The translations under genes were made by a program, and so were the position numbers. From Gordius sp. MW1 (taxonomy: Eukaryota; Nematomorpha; Gordioida; Gordea; Gordiidae), in NCBI GenBank assembly GCA_964036665.1, contig OZ038527.1, positions 11,935,835-11,999,834 of the forward strand: a stretch of 64,000 bases of DNA, given 5' to 3'. The stretch's first letter is position 1. Each line of letters begins with the position of its first letter. The notes beneath the pieces are model-generated. The model was not told where the DNA came from. It saw nothing but the letters and a program-made list of their open reading frames with translations, and did no database searches. Shown here piece by piece: positions 23,599-36,555 of this stretch.

Positions 23599-24882
23599 GT
23601 ATCGCAACGTGAGTGCTTAATTTTTGAAAATTGCTCTATGCGATCATGATTTCAAAGTAATAGTTTTCTGATTCTGTTTTTACTTTTTATCATGGAAACA
23701 ACGTCTGAAAACGACAACTTTCATCGGATGAATACGGTTGAATATAAAAATGTGAAAAATTTTGAGGTAAAAATATTCATTTTTTTCGATTCTATGTGAA
23801 AGAGCGTAAAAAAATATATAAAAATAAGCCAATTTGAGAATCCTATTATCCTCGATTGACTTCCGAAAAGAGGTTTTAAGCTGCGAGAACTATCATTTTG
23901 CAAAAGACAACGTTTTATTGTTGCGATTAGTTTGTTGTATCAAACGTGAGTGCTTAATTTTTGAAAATTGCTCTATGCGATCATGATTTCAAAGTAATAG
24001 TTTTCTGATTCTGATAAATTTTTACTTTTTATTATGGAAACAACGTCTGAAACGACAACTTTCATCGGATGAATACGGTTGAATAAAAAAATGTGAAAAA
24101 TTTTGAGGTAAAAATATTCCGAAAAGAGGTTTTAAGCTGCGAGAACTATCATTTTGACAAAAGACAACGTTTTATTGTTGCGATTAGTTTGTTGTATCGC
24201 AACGTGAGTGCTTAATTTTTGAAAACTGCTCTATGCAATCATGATTTCAAAGTAATAGTTTTCTGATTCTGATAAATTTTTACTTTTTATCATGGAAACA
24301 ACGTCTAAAAACGACAAATTTCATCGGATGAATACGGTTGAATATAAAAATGTGAAAAATTTTGAGGTAAAAATATTCATTTTTTTCGATTCTATGTGAA
24401 AGAGCGTAAAAAAATATATAAAAATAAGCCAATTTGAGAATCCTATTATCCTCGATTGACTTCCGAAAAGAGGTTTTAAGCTGCGAGAACTATCATTTTG
24501 ACAAAAGACAACGTTTTATTGTTGCGATTAGTTTGTTGTATCGCAACGTGAGTGCTTAATTTTTGAAAACTGCTCTATGCGATCATGATTTCAAAGTAAT
24601 AGTTTTCTGATTCTGACAAATTTTTACTTTTTATCATGGAAACAACGTCTAAAAACGACAAATTTCATCGGATGAATACGGTAGAAAGAAAAAAATGTTA
24701 AAAATATTGAGGTAAAAATATTCATTTTTTTCGATTTTATGTGAAAGAGCGTAAAAAAATATATAAAAATAAGCCAATTTGAGAATCCTATTATCCTCGA
24801 TTGACTTCCGAAAAGAGGTTTTAAGTTGCGAGAACTATCATTTTGACAAAAGACAACGTTTTATTGTTGCGATTAGTTTGTT
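23599..24882 (+). repeat. Module Q copy 4 (1,284-bp tetramer)
   Basis: It has the same pattern, 2,230 bp downstream of copy 3. It shares TTTTTATTATGG with copy 3, so copies 3 and 4 are closest relatives. Confidence 0.9.
23937..24193 (+). repeat. 257-bp monomer, copy 5
   Basis: It has the same deletion junction near 24118 and the TTTTTATTATGG variant, in its usual second position of module Q. Confidence 0.93.
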
Positions 24883-27288
24883 GTATCAAACGTGAGTGCT
24901 TAATTTTTGAAAACTGCTCTATGCAATCATGATTTAAAAGTAATAGTTTTCTGATTCTGATAAATTTTTACTTTTTATCATGGAAACAACGTCTGAAAAC
25001 GACAACTTTCATCGGATGAATACGGTTGAATAAAAAAATGTGAAAAATTTTGAGGTAAAAATATTCATTTTTTTCGATTCTATGTGAAAGAGCTTGAAAA
25101 AATATATAAAAGTAAGCCGATTTGAGAATCCTATTATCCTCGATTGACTTCCGAAAAGAGGTTTTAAGTTGCGAGAACTATCATTTTGACAAAAGACAAC
25201 GTTTTATTGTTGCGGTTAGTTTGTTGTATCAAACGTGAGTGCTTAATTTTTGAAAACTGCTCTATGCAATCATGATTTAAAAGTAATAGTTTTCTGATTC
25301 TGATAAATTTTTACTTTTTATCATGGAAACAACGTCTGAAAACGACAACTTTCATCGGATGAATACGGTTGAATAAAAAAATGTGAAAAATTTTGAGGTA
25401 AAAATATTCTTTTTTTTCGATTCTATGTGAAAGAGCGTAAAAAAATATATAAAAATAAGCCAATTTGAGAATACTATTATCCTGGATTGACTTCCGAAAA
25501 GAGGTTTTAAGCTGCGAGAACTATCATTTTGACAAAAGGCAACGTTTTATTGTTGCGATTAGTTTGTTGTATCGTAACGTGAGTGCTTAATTTTTGAAAA
25601 TTGCTCTATGCGATCATGATTTCAAAGTAATAGTTTTCTGATTCTGATATATTTTTACTTTTTATCATGGAAACAACGTCTGAAAACGACAACTTTCATC
25701 GGATGAATACGGTAGAAAGAAAAAAATGTGAAAAATTTTGAGGTAAAAATATTCATTTTTTTCGATTCTATGTGAAAGAGCGTAAAAAAATATATAAAAA
25801 TAAGCCAATTTGAGAATACTATTATCCTGGATTGACTTCCGAAAAGAGGTTTTAAGCTGCGAGAACTATCATTTTGACAAAAGACAACGTTTTATTGTTG
25901 CGATTAGTTTGTTGTATCGTAACGTGAGTGCTTTTTTGAAAATTGCTCTATGCGATCATGATTTCAAAGTAATAGTTTTCTGATTCTGATAAATTTTTAC
26001 TTTTTATCATGGAAACAACGTCTGAAAACGACAACTTTCATCGGATGAATACGGTTGAATAAAAAAATGTGAAAAATTTTGAGGTAAAAATATTCATTTT
26101 TTTCGATTCTATGTGAAAGAGCTTGAAAAAATATATAAAAGTAAGCCGATTTGAGAATCCTATTATCCTTGATTGACTTCCGAAGAGGTTTTAAGCTGCG
26201 AGAACTATCATTTTGACAAAAGACAACGTTTTATTGTTGCGATTAGTTTGTTGTATCGCAACGTGAATGCTTAATTTTTGAAAATTGCTCTATGCGATCA
26301 TGATTTCAAAGTAATAGTTTTCTGATTCTGATAAATTTTTACTTTTTATCATGGAAACAACGTCTGAAAACGACAACTTTCATCGGATGAATACGGTTGA
26401 AAGAAAAAAATGTAGAAAAATTTTGAGGTAAAAATATTTATTTTTTTCGATTCTATGTGAAAGAGCTTAAAAAAATATATAAAAGTAAGCCGATTTGAGA
26501 ATCCTATTATCCTCAATTGACTTCCGAAAAGAGGTTTTAAGCTGCGAGAACTATCATTTTGACAAAAGACAACGTTTTATTGTTGCGATTAGTTTGTTGT
26601 ATCGCAACGTGAATGCTTAATTTTTGAAAATTGCTCTATGCGATCATGATTTCAAAGTAATAGTTTTCTGATTCTGATAAATTTTTACTTTTTATCATGG
26701 AAACAACGTCTGAAAACGACAACTTTCATCGGATGAATACGGTTGAAAGAAAAAAATGTGAAAAATTTTGAGGTAAAAATATTTATTTTTTTCGATTCTA
26801 TGTGAAAGAGCGTAAAAAAATATATAAAAATAAGCCAATTTGAGAATCCTATTATCCTCGATTGACTTCCGAAAAGAGGTTTTAAGCTGCGAGAACTATC
26901 ATTTTGACAAAAGACAACGTTTTATTGTTGCGATTAGTTTGTTGTATCGCAACGTGAGTGCTTAATTTTTGAAAACTGCTCTATGCGATCATGATTTCAA
27001 AGTAATAGTTTTCTGATTCTGACAAATTTTTACTTTTTATCATGGAAACAACGTCTAAAAACGACAAATTTCATCGGATGAATACGGTAGAAAGAAAAAA
27101 ATTTTAAAAATATTGAGGTAAAAATATTCATTTTTTTCGATTCTATGTGAAAGAGCTTGAAAAAATATATAAAAGTAAGCCGATTTGAGAATCCTATTAT
27201 CCTCGATTGACTTCCGAAAAGAGGTTTTAAGTTGCGAGAACTATCATTTTGACAAAAGACAACGTTTTATTGTTGCGGTTAGTTTGTT
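24883..27288 (+). repeat. Module M copy 2 (2,406-bp heptamer)
   Basis: It consists of seven monomers of 343, 343, 345, 339, 346, 345 and 345 bp with the A, A, G, G, C, C, C order and the GTGAATGC markers. The fourth monomer has a private 3-bp deletion (GTGCTTTTTTG). The fifth has a one-base insertion, ATGTAGAAAAA, shared with M copy 3 but absent from copy 1. Confidence 0.88.
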
Positions 27289-27631
27289 GTATCAAACGTG
27301 AGTGCTTAATTTTTGAAAACTGCTCTATGCAATCATGATTTAAAAGTAATAGTTTTCTGATTCTGATAAATTTTTACTTTTTATCATGGAAACAACGTCT
27401 GAAAACGACAACTTTCATCGGATGAATACGGTTGAATAAAAAAATGTGAAAAATTTTGAGGTAAAAATATTCTTTTTTTTCGATTCTATGTGAAAGAGCG
27501 TAAAAAAATATATAAAAATAAGCCAATTTGAGAATACTATTATCCTGGATTGACTTCCGAAAAGAGGTTTTAAGCTGCGAGAACTATCATTTTGACAAAA
27601 GGCAACGTTTTATTGTTGCGATTAGTTTGTT

Positions 27632-28661
27632 GTATCGTAACGTGAGTGCTTAATTTTTGAAAATTGCTCTATGCGATCATGATTTCAAAGTAATAGTTTT
27701 CTGATTCTGATAAATTTTTACTTTTTATCATGGAAACAACGTCTGAAAACGACAACTTTCATCGGATGAATACGGTTGAATAAAAAAATGTGAAAAATTT
27801 TGAGGTAAAAATATTCATTTTTTTCAATTCTATGTGAAAGAGCTTGAAAAAATATATAAAAGTAAGCCGATTTGAGAATCCTATTATCCTTGATTGACTT
27901 CCGAAGAGGTTTTAAGCTGCGAGAACTATCATTTTGACAAAAGACAACGTTTTATTGTTGCGATTAGTTTGTTGTATCGCAACGTGAGTGCTTAATTTTT
28001 GAAAATTGCTCCATGCGATCATGATTTCAAAGTAATAGTTTTCTGATTCTGATAAATTTTTACTTTTTATCATGGAAACAACGTCTAAAAACGACAAATT
28101 TCATCGGATGAATACGGTAGAAAGAAAAAAATTTTAAAAATATTGAGGTAAAAATATTCATTTTTCGATTCTATGTGAAAGAGCGTAAAAAAATATATAA
28201 AAATAAGCCAATTTGAGAATCCTATTATCCTCGATTGACTTCCGAAAAGAGGTTTTAAGCTGCGAGAACTATCATTTTGACAAAAGACAACGTTTTATTG
28301 TTGCGATTAGTTTGTTGTATCGCAACGTGAGTGCTTAATTTTTGAAAACTGCTCTATGCGATCATGATTTCAAAGTAATAGTTTTCTGATTCTGACAAAT
28401 TTTTACTTTTTATTATGGAAACAACGTCTAAAAACGACAAATTTCATCGGATGAATACGGTAGAAAGAAAAAAATTTTAAAAATATTGAGGTAAAAATAT
28501 TCATTTTTTTCGATTCTATGTGAAAGAGCTTGAAAAAATATATAAAAGTAAGCCGATTTGAGAATCCTATTATCCTCGATTGACTTCCGAAAAGAGGTTT
28601 TAAGTTGCGAGAACTATCATTTTGACAAAAGACAACGTTTTATTGTTGCGGTTAGTTTGTT
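27632..28661 (+). repeat. Trimer T copy 1 (1,030 bp)
   Basis: The first monomer (G type) has TTTTTTCAATTCTATG and the two-base shortened GACTTCCGAAGAGG. The second (C) has GCTCCATGCG and GTCTAAAAACGAC. The third (C) has TCTGACAAATTTTT. This combination defines T throughout block 4. This copy has TTTTTATTATGG in its third monomer. Confidence 0.88.
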
Positions 28662-29347
28662 GTATCAAACGTGAGTGCTTAATTTTTGAAAACTGCTCTA
28701 TGCAATCATGATTTAAAAGTAATAGTTTTCTGATTCTGATAAATTTTTACTTTTTATCATGGAAACAACGTCTGAAAACGACAACTTTCATCGGATGAAT
28801 ACGGTTGAATAAAAAAATGTGAAAAATTTTGAGGTAAAAATATTCTTTTTTTTCGATTCTATGTGAAAGAGCGTAAAAAAATATATAAAAATAAGCCAAT
28901 TTGAGAATACTATTATCCTGGATTGACTTCCGAAAAGAGGTTTTAAGCTGCGAGAACTATCATTTTGACAAAAGGCAACGTTTTATTGTTGCGATTAGTT
29001 TGTTGTATCGTAACGTGAGTGCTTAATTTTTGAAAATTGCTCTATGCGATCATGATTTCAAAGTAATAGTTTTCTGATTCTGATATATTTTTACTTTTTA
29101 TCATGGAAACAACGTCTGAAAACGACAACTTTCATCGGATGAATAGTAGAAAGAAAAAAATGTGAAAAATTTTGAGGTAAAAATATTCATTTTTTTCGAT
29201 TCTATGTGAAAGAGCGTAAAAAAATATATAAAAATAAGCCAATTTGAGAATACTATTATCCTGGATTGACTTCCGAAAAGAGGTTTTAAGCTGCGAGAAC
29301 TATCATTTTGACAAAAGACAACGTTTTATTGTTGCGATTAGTTTGTT

Positions 29348-30377
29348 GTATCGTAACGTGAGTGCTTAATTTTTGAAAATTGCTCTATGCGATCATGATT
29401 TCAAAGTAATAGTTTTCTGATTCTGATAAATTTTTACTTTTTATCATGGAAACAACGTCTGAAAACGACAACTTTCATCGGATGAATACGGTTGAATAAA
29501 AAAATGTGAAAAATTTTGAGGTAAAAATATTCATTTTTTTCAATTCTATGTGAAAGAGCTTGAAAAAATATATAAAAGTAAGCCGATTTGAGAATCCTAT
29601 TATCCTTGATTGACTTCCGAAGAGGTTTTAAGCTGCGAGAACTATCATTTTGACAAAAGACAACGTTTTATTGTTGCGATTAGTTTGTTGTATCGCAACG
29701 TGAGTGCTTAATTTTTGAAAATTGCTCCATGCGATCATGATTTCAAAGTAATAGTTTTCTGATTCTGATAAATTTTTACTTTTTATCATGGAAACAACGT
29801 CTAAAAACGACAAATTTCATCGGATGAATACGGTAGAAAGAAAAAAATTTTAAAAATATTGAGGTAAAAATATTCATTTTTCGATTCTATGTGAAAGAGC
29901 GTAAAAAAATATATAAAAATAAGCCAATTTGAGAATCCTATTATCCTCGATTGACTTCCGAAAAGAGGTTTTAAGCTGCGAGAACTATCATTTTGACAAA
30001 AGACAACGTTTTATTGTTGCGATTAGTTTGTTGTATCGCAACGTGAGTGCTTAATTTTTGAAAACTGCTCTATGCGATCATGATTTCAAAGTAATAGTTT
30101 TCTGATTCTGACAAATTTTTACTTTTTATCATGGAAACAACGTCTAAAAACGACAAATTTCATCGGATGAATACGGTAGAAAGAAAAAAATGTTAAAAAT
30201 ATTGAGGTAAAAATATTCATTTTTTTCGATTTTATGTGAAAGAGCGTAAAAAAATATATAAAAATAAGCCAATTTGAGAATCCTATTATCCTCGATTGAC
30301 TTCCGAAAAGAGGTTTTAAGTTGCGAGAACTATCATTTTGACAAAAGACAACGTTTTATTGTTGCGATTAGTTTGTT
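29348..30377 (+). repeat. Trimer T copy 2 (1,030 bp)
   Basis: It has the same three monomers and markers as T copy 1, 1,716 bp downstream, preceded by a G monomer with the 3-bp deletion GAATAGTAGAAAG. Confidence 0.88.
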
Positions 30378-32092
30378 GTATCAAACGTGAGTGCTTAATT
30401 TTTGAAAACTGCTCTATGCAATCATGATTTAAAAGTAATAGTTTTCTGATTCTGATAAATTTTTACTTTTTATCATGGAAACAACGTCTGAAAACGACAA
30501 CTTTCATCGGATGAATACGGTTGAATAAAAAAATGTGAAAAATTTTGAGGTAAAAATATTCATTTTTTTCGATTCTATGTGAAAGAGCTTGAAAAAATAT
30601 ATAAAAGTAAGCCGATTTGAGAATCCTATTATCCTCGATTGACTTCCGAAAAGAGGTTTTAAGTTGCGAGAACTATCATTTTGACAAAAGACAACGTTTT
30701 ATTGTTGCGGTTAGTTTGTTGTATCAAACGTGAGTGCTTAATTTTTGAAAACTGCTCTATGCAATCATGATTTAAAAGTAATAGTTTTCTGATTCTGATA
30801 AATTTTTACTTTTTATCATGGAAACAACGTCTGAAAACGACAACTTTCATCGGATGAATACGGTTGAATAAAAAAATGTGAAAAATTTTGAGGTAAAAAT
30901 ATTCTTTTTTTTCGATTCTATGTGAAAGAGCGTAAAAAAATATATAAAAATAAGCCAATTTGAGAATACTATTATCCTGGATTGACTTCCGAAAAGAGGT
31001 TTTAAGCTGCGAGAACTATCATTTTGACAAAAGGCAACGTTTTATTGTTGCGATTAGTTTGTTGTATCGTAACGTGAGTGCTTAATTTTTGAAAATTGCT
31101 CTATGCGATCATGATTTCAAAGTAATAGTTTTCTGATTCTGATAAATTTTTACTTTTTATCATGGAAACAACGTCTGAAAACGACAACTTTCATCGGATG
31201 AATACGGTTGAATAAAAAAATGTGAAAAATTTTGAGGTAAAAATATTCATTTTTTTCAATTCTATGTGAAAGAGCTTGAAAAAATATATAAAAGTAAGCC
31301 GATTTGAGAATCCTATTATCCTTGATTGACTTCCGAAGAGGTTTTAAGCTGCGAGAACTATCATTTTGACAAAAGACAACGTTTTATTGTTGCGATTAGT
31401 TTGTTGTATCGCAACGTGAGTGCTTAATTTTTGAAAATTGCTCCATGCGATCATGATTTCAAAGTAATAGTTTTCTGATTCTGATAAATTTTTACTTTTT
31501 ATCATGGAAACAACGTCTGAAAACGACAACTTTCATCGGATGAATACGGTTGAATAAAAAAATGTGAAAAATTTTGAGGTAAAAATATTCATTTTTTTCG
31601 ATTCTATGTGAAAGAGCTTGAAAAAATATATAAAAGTAAGCCGATTTGAGAATCCTATTATCCTCGATTGACTTCCGAAAAGAGGTTTTAAGTTGCGAGA
31701 ACTATCATTTTGACAAAAGACAACGTTTTATTGTTGCGGTTAGTTTGTTGTATCAAACGTGAGTGCTTAATTTTTGAAAACTGCTCTATGCAATCATGAT
31801 TTAAAAGTAATAGTTTTCTGATTCTGATAAATTTTTACTTTTTATCATGGAAACAACGTCTGAAAACGACAACTTTCATCGGATGAATACGGTTGAATAA
31901 AAAAATGTGAAAAATTTTGAGGTAAAAATATTCTTTTTTTTCGATTCTATGTGAAAGAGCGTAAAAAAATATATAAAAATAAGCCAATTTGAGAATACTA
32001 TTATCCTGGATTGACTTCCGAAAAGAGGTTTTAAGCTGCGAGAACTATCATTTTGACAAAAGGCAACGTTTTATTGTTGCGATTAGTTTGTT

Positions 32093-33122
32093 GTATCGTA
32101 ACGTGAGTGCTTAATTTTTGAAAATTGCTCTATGCGATCATGATTTCAAAGTAATAGTTTTCTGATTCTGATAAATTTTTACTTTTTATCATGGAAACAA
32201 CGTCTGAAAACGACAACTTTCATCGGATGAATACGGTTGAATAAAAAAATGTGAAAAATTTTGAGGTAAAAATATTCATTTTTTTCAATTCTATGTGAAA
32301 GAGCTTGAAAAAATATATAAAAGTAAGCCGATTTGAGAATCCTATTATCCTTGATTGACTTCCGAAGAGGTTTTAAGCTGCGAGAACTATCATTTTGACA
32401 AAAGACAACGTTTTATTGTTGCGATTAGTTTGTTGTATCGCAACGTGAGTGCTTAATTTTTGAAAATTGCTCCATGCGATCATGATTTCAAAGTAATAGT
32501 TTTCTGATTCTGATAAATTTTTACTTTTTATCATGGAAACAACGTCTAAAAACGACAAATTTCATCGGATGAATACGGTAGAAAGAAAAAAATTTTAAAA
32601 ATATTGAGGTAAAAATATTCATTTTTCGATTCTATGTGAAAGAGCGTAAAAAAATATATAAAAATAAGCCAATTTGAGAATCCTATTATCCTCGATTGAC
32701 TTCCGAAAAGAGGTTTTAAGCTGCGAGAACTATCATTTTGACAAAAGACAACGTTTTATTGTTGCGATTAGTTTGTTGTATCGCAACGTGAGTGCTTAAT
32801 TTTTGAAAACTGCTCTATGCGATCATGATTTCAAAGTAATAGTTTTCTGATTCTGACAAATTTTTACTTTTTATCATGGAAACAACGTCTAAAAACGACA
32901 AATTTCATCGGATGAATACGGTAGAAAGAAAAAAATGTTAAAAATATTGAGGTAAAAATATTCATTTTTTTCGATTTTATGTGAAAGAGCGTAAAAAAAT
33001 ATATAAAAATAAGCCAATTTGAGAATCCTATTATCCTCGATTGACTTCCGAAAAGAGGTTTTAAGTTGCGAGAACTATCATTTTGACAAAAGACAACGTT
33101 TTATTGTTGCGATTAGTTTGTT
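32093..33122 (+). repeat. Trimer T copy 3 (1,030 bp)
   Basis: It has the same markers and lengths (342, 343, 345 bp). A related G monomer with the CAATTC marker at 31064 is followed by a different C monomer (GTCTGAAAACG), so that neighbour is not a full T. Confidence 0.88.
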
Positions 33123-35525
33123 GTATCAAACGTGAGTGCTTGATTTTTGAAAACTGCTCTATGCAATCATGATTTAAAAGTAATAGTTTTCTGATTCTGA
33201 TAAATTTTTACTTTTTATCATGGAAACAACGTCTGAAAACGACAACTTTCATCGGATGAATACGGTTGAATAAAAAAATGTGAAAAATTTTGAGGTAAAA
33301 ATATTCATTTTTTTCGATTCTATGTGAAAGAGCTTGAAAAAATATATAAAAGTAAGCCGATTTGAGAATCCTATTATCCTCGATTGACTTCCGAAAAGAG
33401 GTTTTAAGTTGCGAGAACTATCATTTTGACAAAAGACAACGTTTTATTGTTGCGGTTAGTTTGTTGTATCAAACGTGAGTGCTTAATTTTTGAAAACTGC
33501 TCTATGCAATCATGATTTAAAAGTAATAGTTTTCTGATTCTGATAAATTTTTACTTTTTATCATGGAAACAACGTCTGAAAACGACAACTTTCATCGGAT
33601 GAATACGGTTGAATAAAAAAATGTGAAAAATTTTGAGGTAAAAATATTCTTTTTTTTCGATTCTATGTGAAAGAGCGTAAAAAAATATATAAAAATAAGC
33701 CAATTTGAGAATACTATTATCCTGGATTGACTTCCGAAAAGAGGTTTTAAGCTGCGAGAACTATCATTTTGACAAAAGGCAACGTTTTATTGTTGCGATT
33801 AGTTTGTTGTATCGTAACGTGAGTGCTTAATTTTTGAAAACTGCTCTATGCAATCATGATTTAAAAGTAATAGTTTTCTGATTCTGATAAATTTTTACTT
33901 TTTATCATGGAAACAACGTCTGAAAACGACAACTTTCATCGGATGAATACGGTTGAATAAAAAAATGTGAAAAATTTTGAGGTAAAAATATTCTTTTTTT
34001 TCGATTCTATGTGAAAGAGCGTAAAAAAATATATAAAAATAAGCCAATTTGAGAATACTATTATCCTGGATTGACTTCCGAAAAGAGGTTTTAAGCTGCG
34101 AGAACTATCATTTTGACAAAAGGCAACGTTTTATTGTTGCGATTAGTTTGTTGTATCGTAACGTGAGTGCTTAATTTTTGAAAATTGCTCTATGCGATCA
34201 TGATTTCAAAGTAATAGTTTTCTGATTCTGATATATTTTTACTTTTTATCATGGAAACAACGTCTGAAAACGACAACTTTCATCGGATGAATAGTAGAAA
34301 GAAAAAAATGTGAAAAATTTTGAGGTAAAAATATTCATTTTTTTCGATTCTATGTGAAAGAGCGTAAAAAAATATATAAAAATAAGCCAATTTGAGAATA
34401 CTATTATCCTGGATTGACTTCCGAAAAGAGGTTTTAAGCTGCGAGAACTATCATTTTGACAAAAGACAACGTTTTATTGTTGCGATTAGTTTGTTGTATC
34501 GTAACGTGAGTGCTTAATTTTTGAAAATTGCTCTATGCGATCATGATTTCAAAGTAATAGTTTTCTGATTCTGATAAATTTTTACTTTTTATCATGGAAA
34601 CAACGTCTGAAAACGACAACTTTCATCGGATGAATACGGTTGAATAAAAAAATGTGAAAAATTTTGAGGTAAAAATATTCATTTTTTTCAATTCTATGTG
34701 AAAGAGCTTGAAAAAATATATAAAAGTAAGCCGATTTGAGAATCCTATTATCCTTGATTGACTTCCGAAGAGGTTTTAAGCTGCGAGAACTATCATTTTG
34801 ACAAAAGACAACGTTTTATTGTTGCGATTAGTTTGTTGTATCGCAACGTGAGTGCTTAATTTTTGAAAATTGCTCCATGCGATCATGATTTCAAAGTAAT
34901 AGTTTTCTGATTCTGATAAATTTTTACTTTTTATCATGGAAACAACGTCTAAAAACGACAAATTTCATCGGATGAATACGGTAGAAAGAAAAAAATTTTA
35001 AAAATATTGAGGTAAAAATATTCATTTTTCGATTCTATGTGAAAGAGCGTAAAAAAATATATAAAAATAAGCCAATTTGAGAATCCTATTATCCTCGATT
35101 GACTTCCGAAAAGAGGTTTTAAGCTGCGAGAACTATCATTTTGACAAAAGACAACGTTTTATTGTTGCGATTAGTTTGTTGTATCGCAACGTGAGTGCTT
35201 AATTTTTGAAAACTGCTCTATGCGATCATGATTTCAAAGTAATAGTTTTCTGATTCTGACAAATTTTTACTTTTTATCATGGAAACAACGTCTAAAAACG
35301 ACAAATTTCATCGGATGAATACGGTAGAAAGAAAAAAATGTTAAAAATATTGAGGTAAAAATATTCATTTTTTTCGATTTTATGTGAAAGAGCGTAAAAA
35401 AATATATAAAAATAAGCCAATTTGAGAATCCTATTATCCTCGATTGACTTCCGAAAAGAGGTTTTAAGTTGCGAGAACTATCATTTTGACAAAAGACAAC
35501 GTTTTATTGTTGCGATTAGTTTGTT
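33123..35525 (+). repeat. HOR-D heptamer copy 1 (2,403 bp), ending in trimer T
   Basis: It consists of seven monomers of 343, 343, 344, 343, 342, 343 and 345 bp: A, A, a G/A chimera, G (with GAATAGTAGAAAG), then trimer T at 34496-35525. Its first monomer has the private variant GTGCTTGATTTTTG. Confidence 0.9.
33809..34152 (+). repeat. Chimeric monomer: G-type start, A-type body
   Basis: It begins GTATCGTAACG like G-type monomers but continues GAAAACTGCTCTATGCAATC and ATTTAAAAG, which elsewhere usually follow the A-type start GTATCAAACG. The switch lies within the first 40 bases. The same chimera is in HOR-D copy 2 at 37242-37585. Confidence 0.85.
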
Positions 35526-36555
35526 GTATCAAACGTGAGTGCTTAATTTTTGAAAACTGCTCTATGCAATCATGATTTAAAAGTAATAGTTTTCTGATTC
35601 TGATAAATTTTTACTTTTTATCATGGAAACAACGTCTGAAAACGACAACTTTCATCGGATGAATACGGTTGAATAAAAAAATGTAAAAAATTTTGAGGTA
35701 AAAATATTCATTTTTTTCGATTCTATGTGAAAGAGCTTGAAAAAATATATAAAAGTAAGCCGATTTGAGAATCCTATTATCCTCGATTGACTTCCGAAAA
35801 GAGGTTTTAAGTTGCGAGAACTATCATTTTGACAAAAGACAACGTTTTATTGTTGCGGTTAGTTTGTTGTATCAAACGTGAGTGCTTAATTTTTGAAAAC
35901 TGCTCTATGCAATCATGATTTAAAAGTAATAGTTTTCTGATTCTGATAAATTTTACTTTTTATCATGGAAACAACGTCTGAAAACGACAACTTTCATCGG
36001 ATGAATACGGTTGAATAAAAAAATGTGAAAAATTTTGAGGTAAAAATATTCTTTTTTTTCGATTCTATGTGAAAGAGCGTAAAAAAATATATAAAAATAA
36101 GCCAATTTGAGAATACTATTATCCTGGATTGACTTCCGAAAAGAGGTTTTAAGCTGCGAGAACTATCATTTTGACAAAAGGCAACGTTTTATTGTTGCGA
36201 TTAGTTTGTTGTATCGTAACGTGAGTGCTTAATTTTTGAAAATTGCTCTATGCGATCATGATTTCAAAGTAATAGTTTTCTGATTCTGATATATTTTTAC
36301 TTTTTATCATGGAAACAACGTCTGAAAACGACAACTTTCATCGGATGAATACGGTAGAAAGAAAAAAATGTGAAAAATTTTGAGGTAAAAATATTCATTT
36401 TTTTCGATTCTATGTGAAAGAGCGTAAAAAAATATATAAAAATAAGCCAATTTGAGAATACTATTATCCTGGATTGACTTCCGAAAAGAGGTTTTAAGCT
36501 GCGAGAACTATCATTTTGACAAAAGACAACGTTTTATTGTTGCGATTAGTTTGTT

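Larger units (their letters stand above)
14334..27288 (+). repeat. Block 3: composite region of Q tetramers and M heptamers
   Basis: Monomer starts are 14334, 14672, 14929, 15273, 15618, 15961, 16304, 16649, 16987, 17244, 17588, 17933, 18276, 18618, 18963, 19307, 19652, 19997, 20338, 20681, 21025, 21369, 21707, 21964, 22308, 22653, 22910, 23255, 23599, 23937, 24194, 24538, 24883, 25226, 25569, 25914, 26253, 26599 and 26944. In module terms the order is Q, AGG (1,031 bp), Q, M, AAA (1,031 bp), Q, a three-monomer piece of 946 bp with an extra 257-bp monomer, Q, M. This arrangement cannot come from simple slippage of one fixed unit. It implies repeated exchange between non-equivalent registers. 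Confidence 0.87.
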
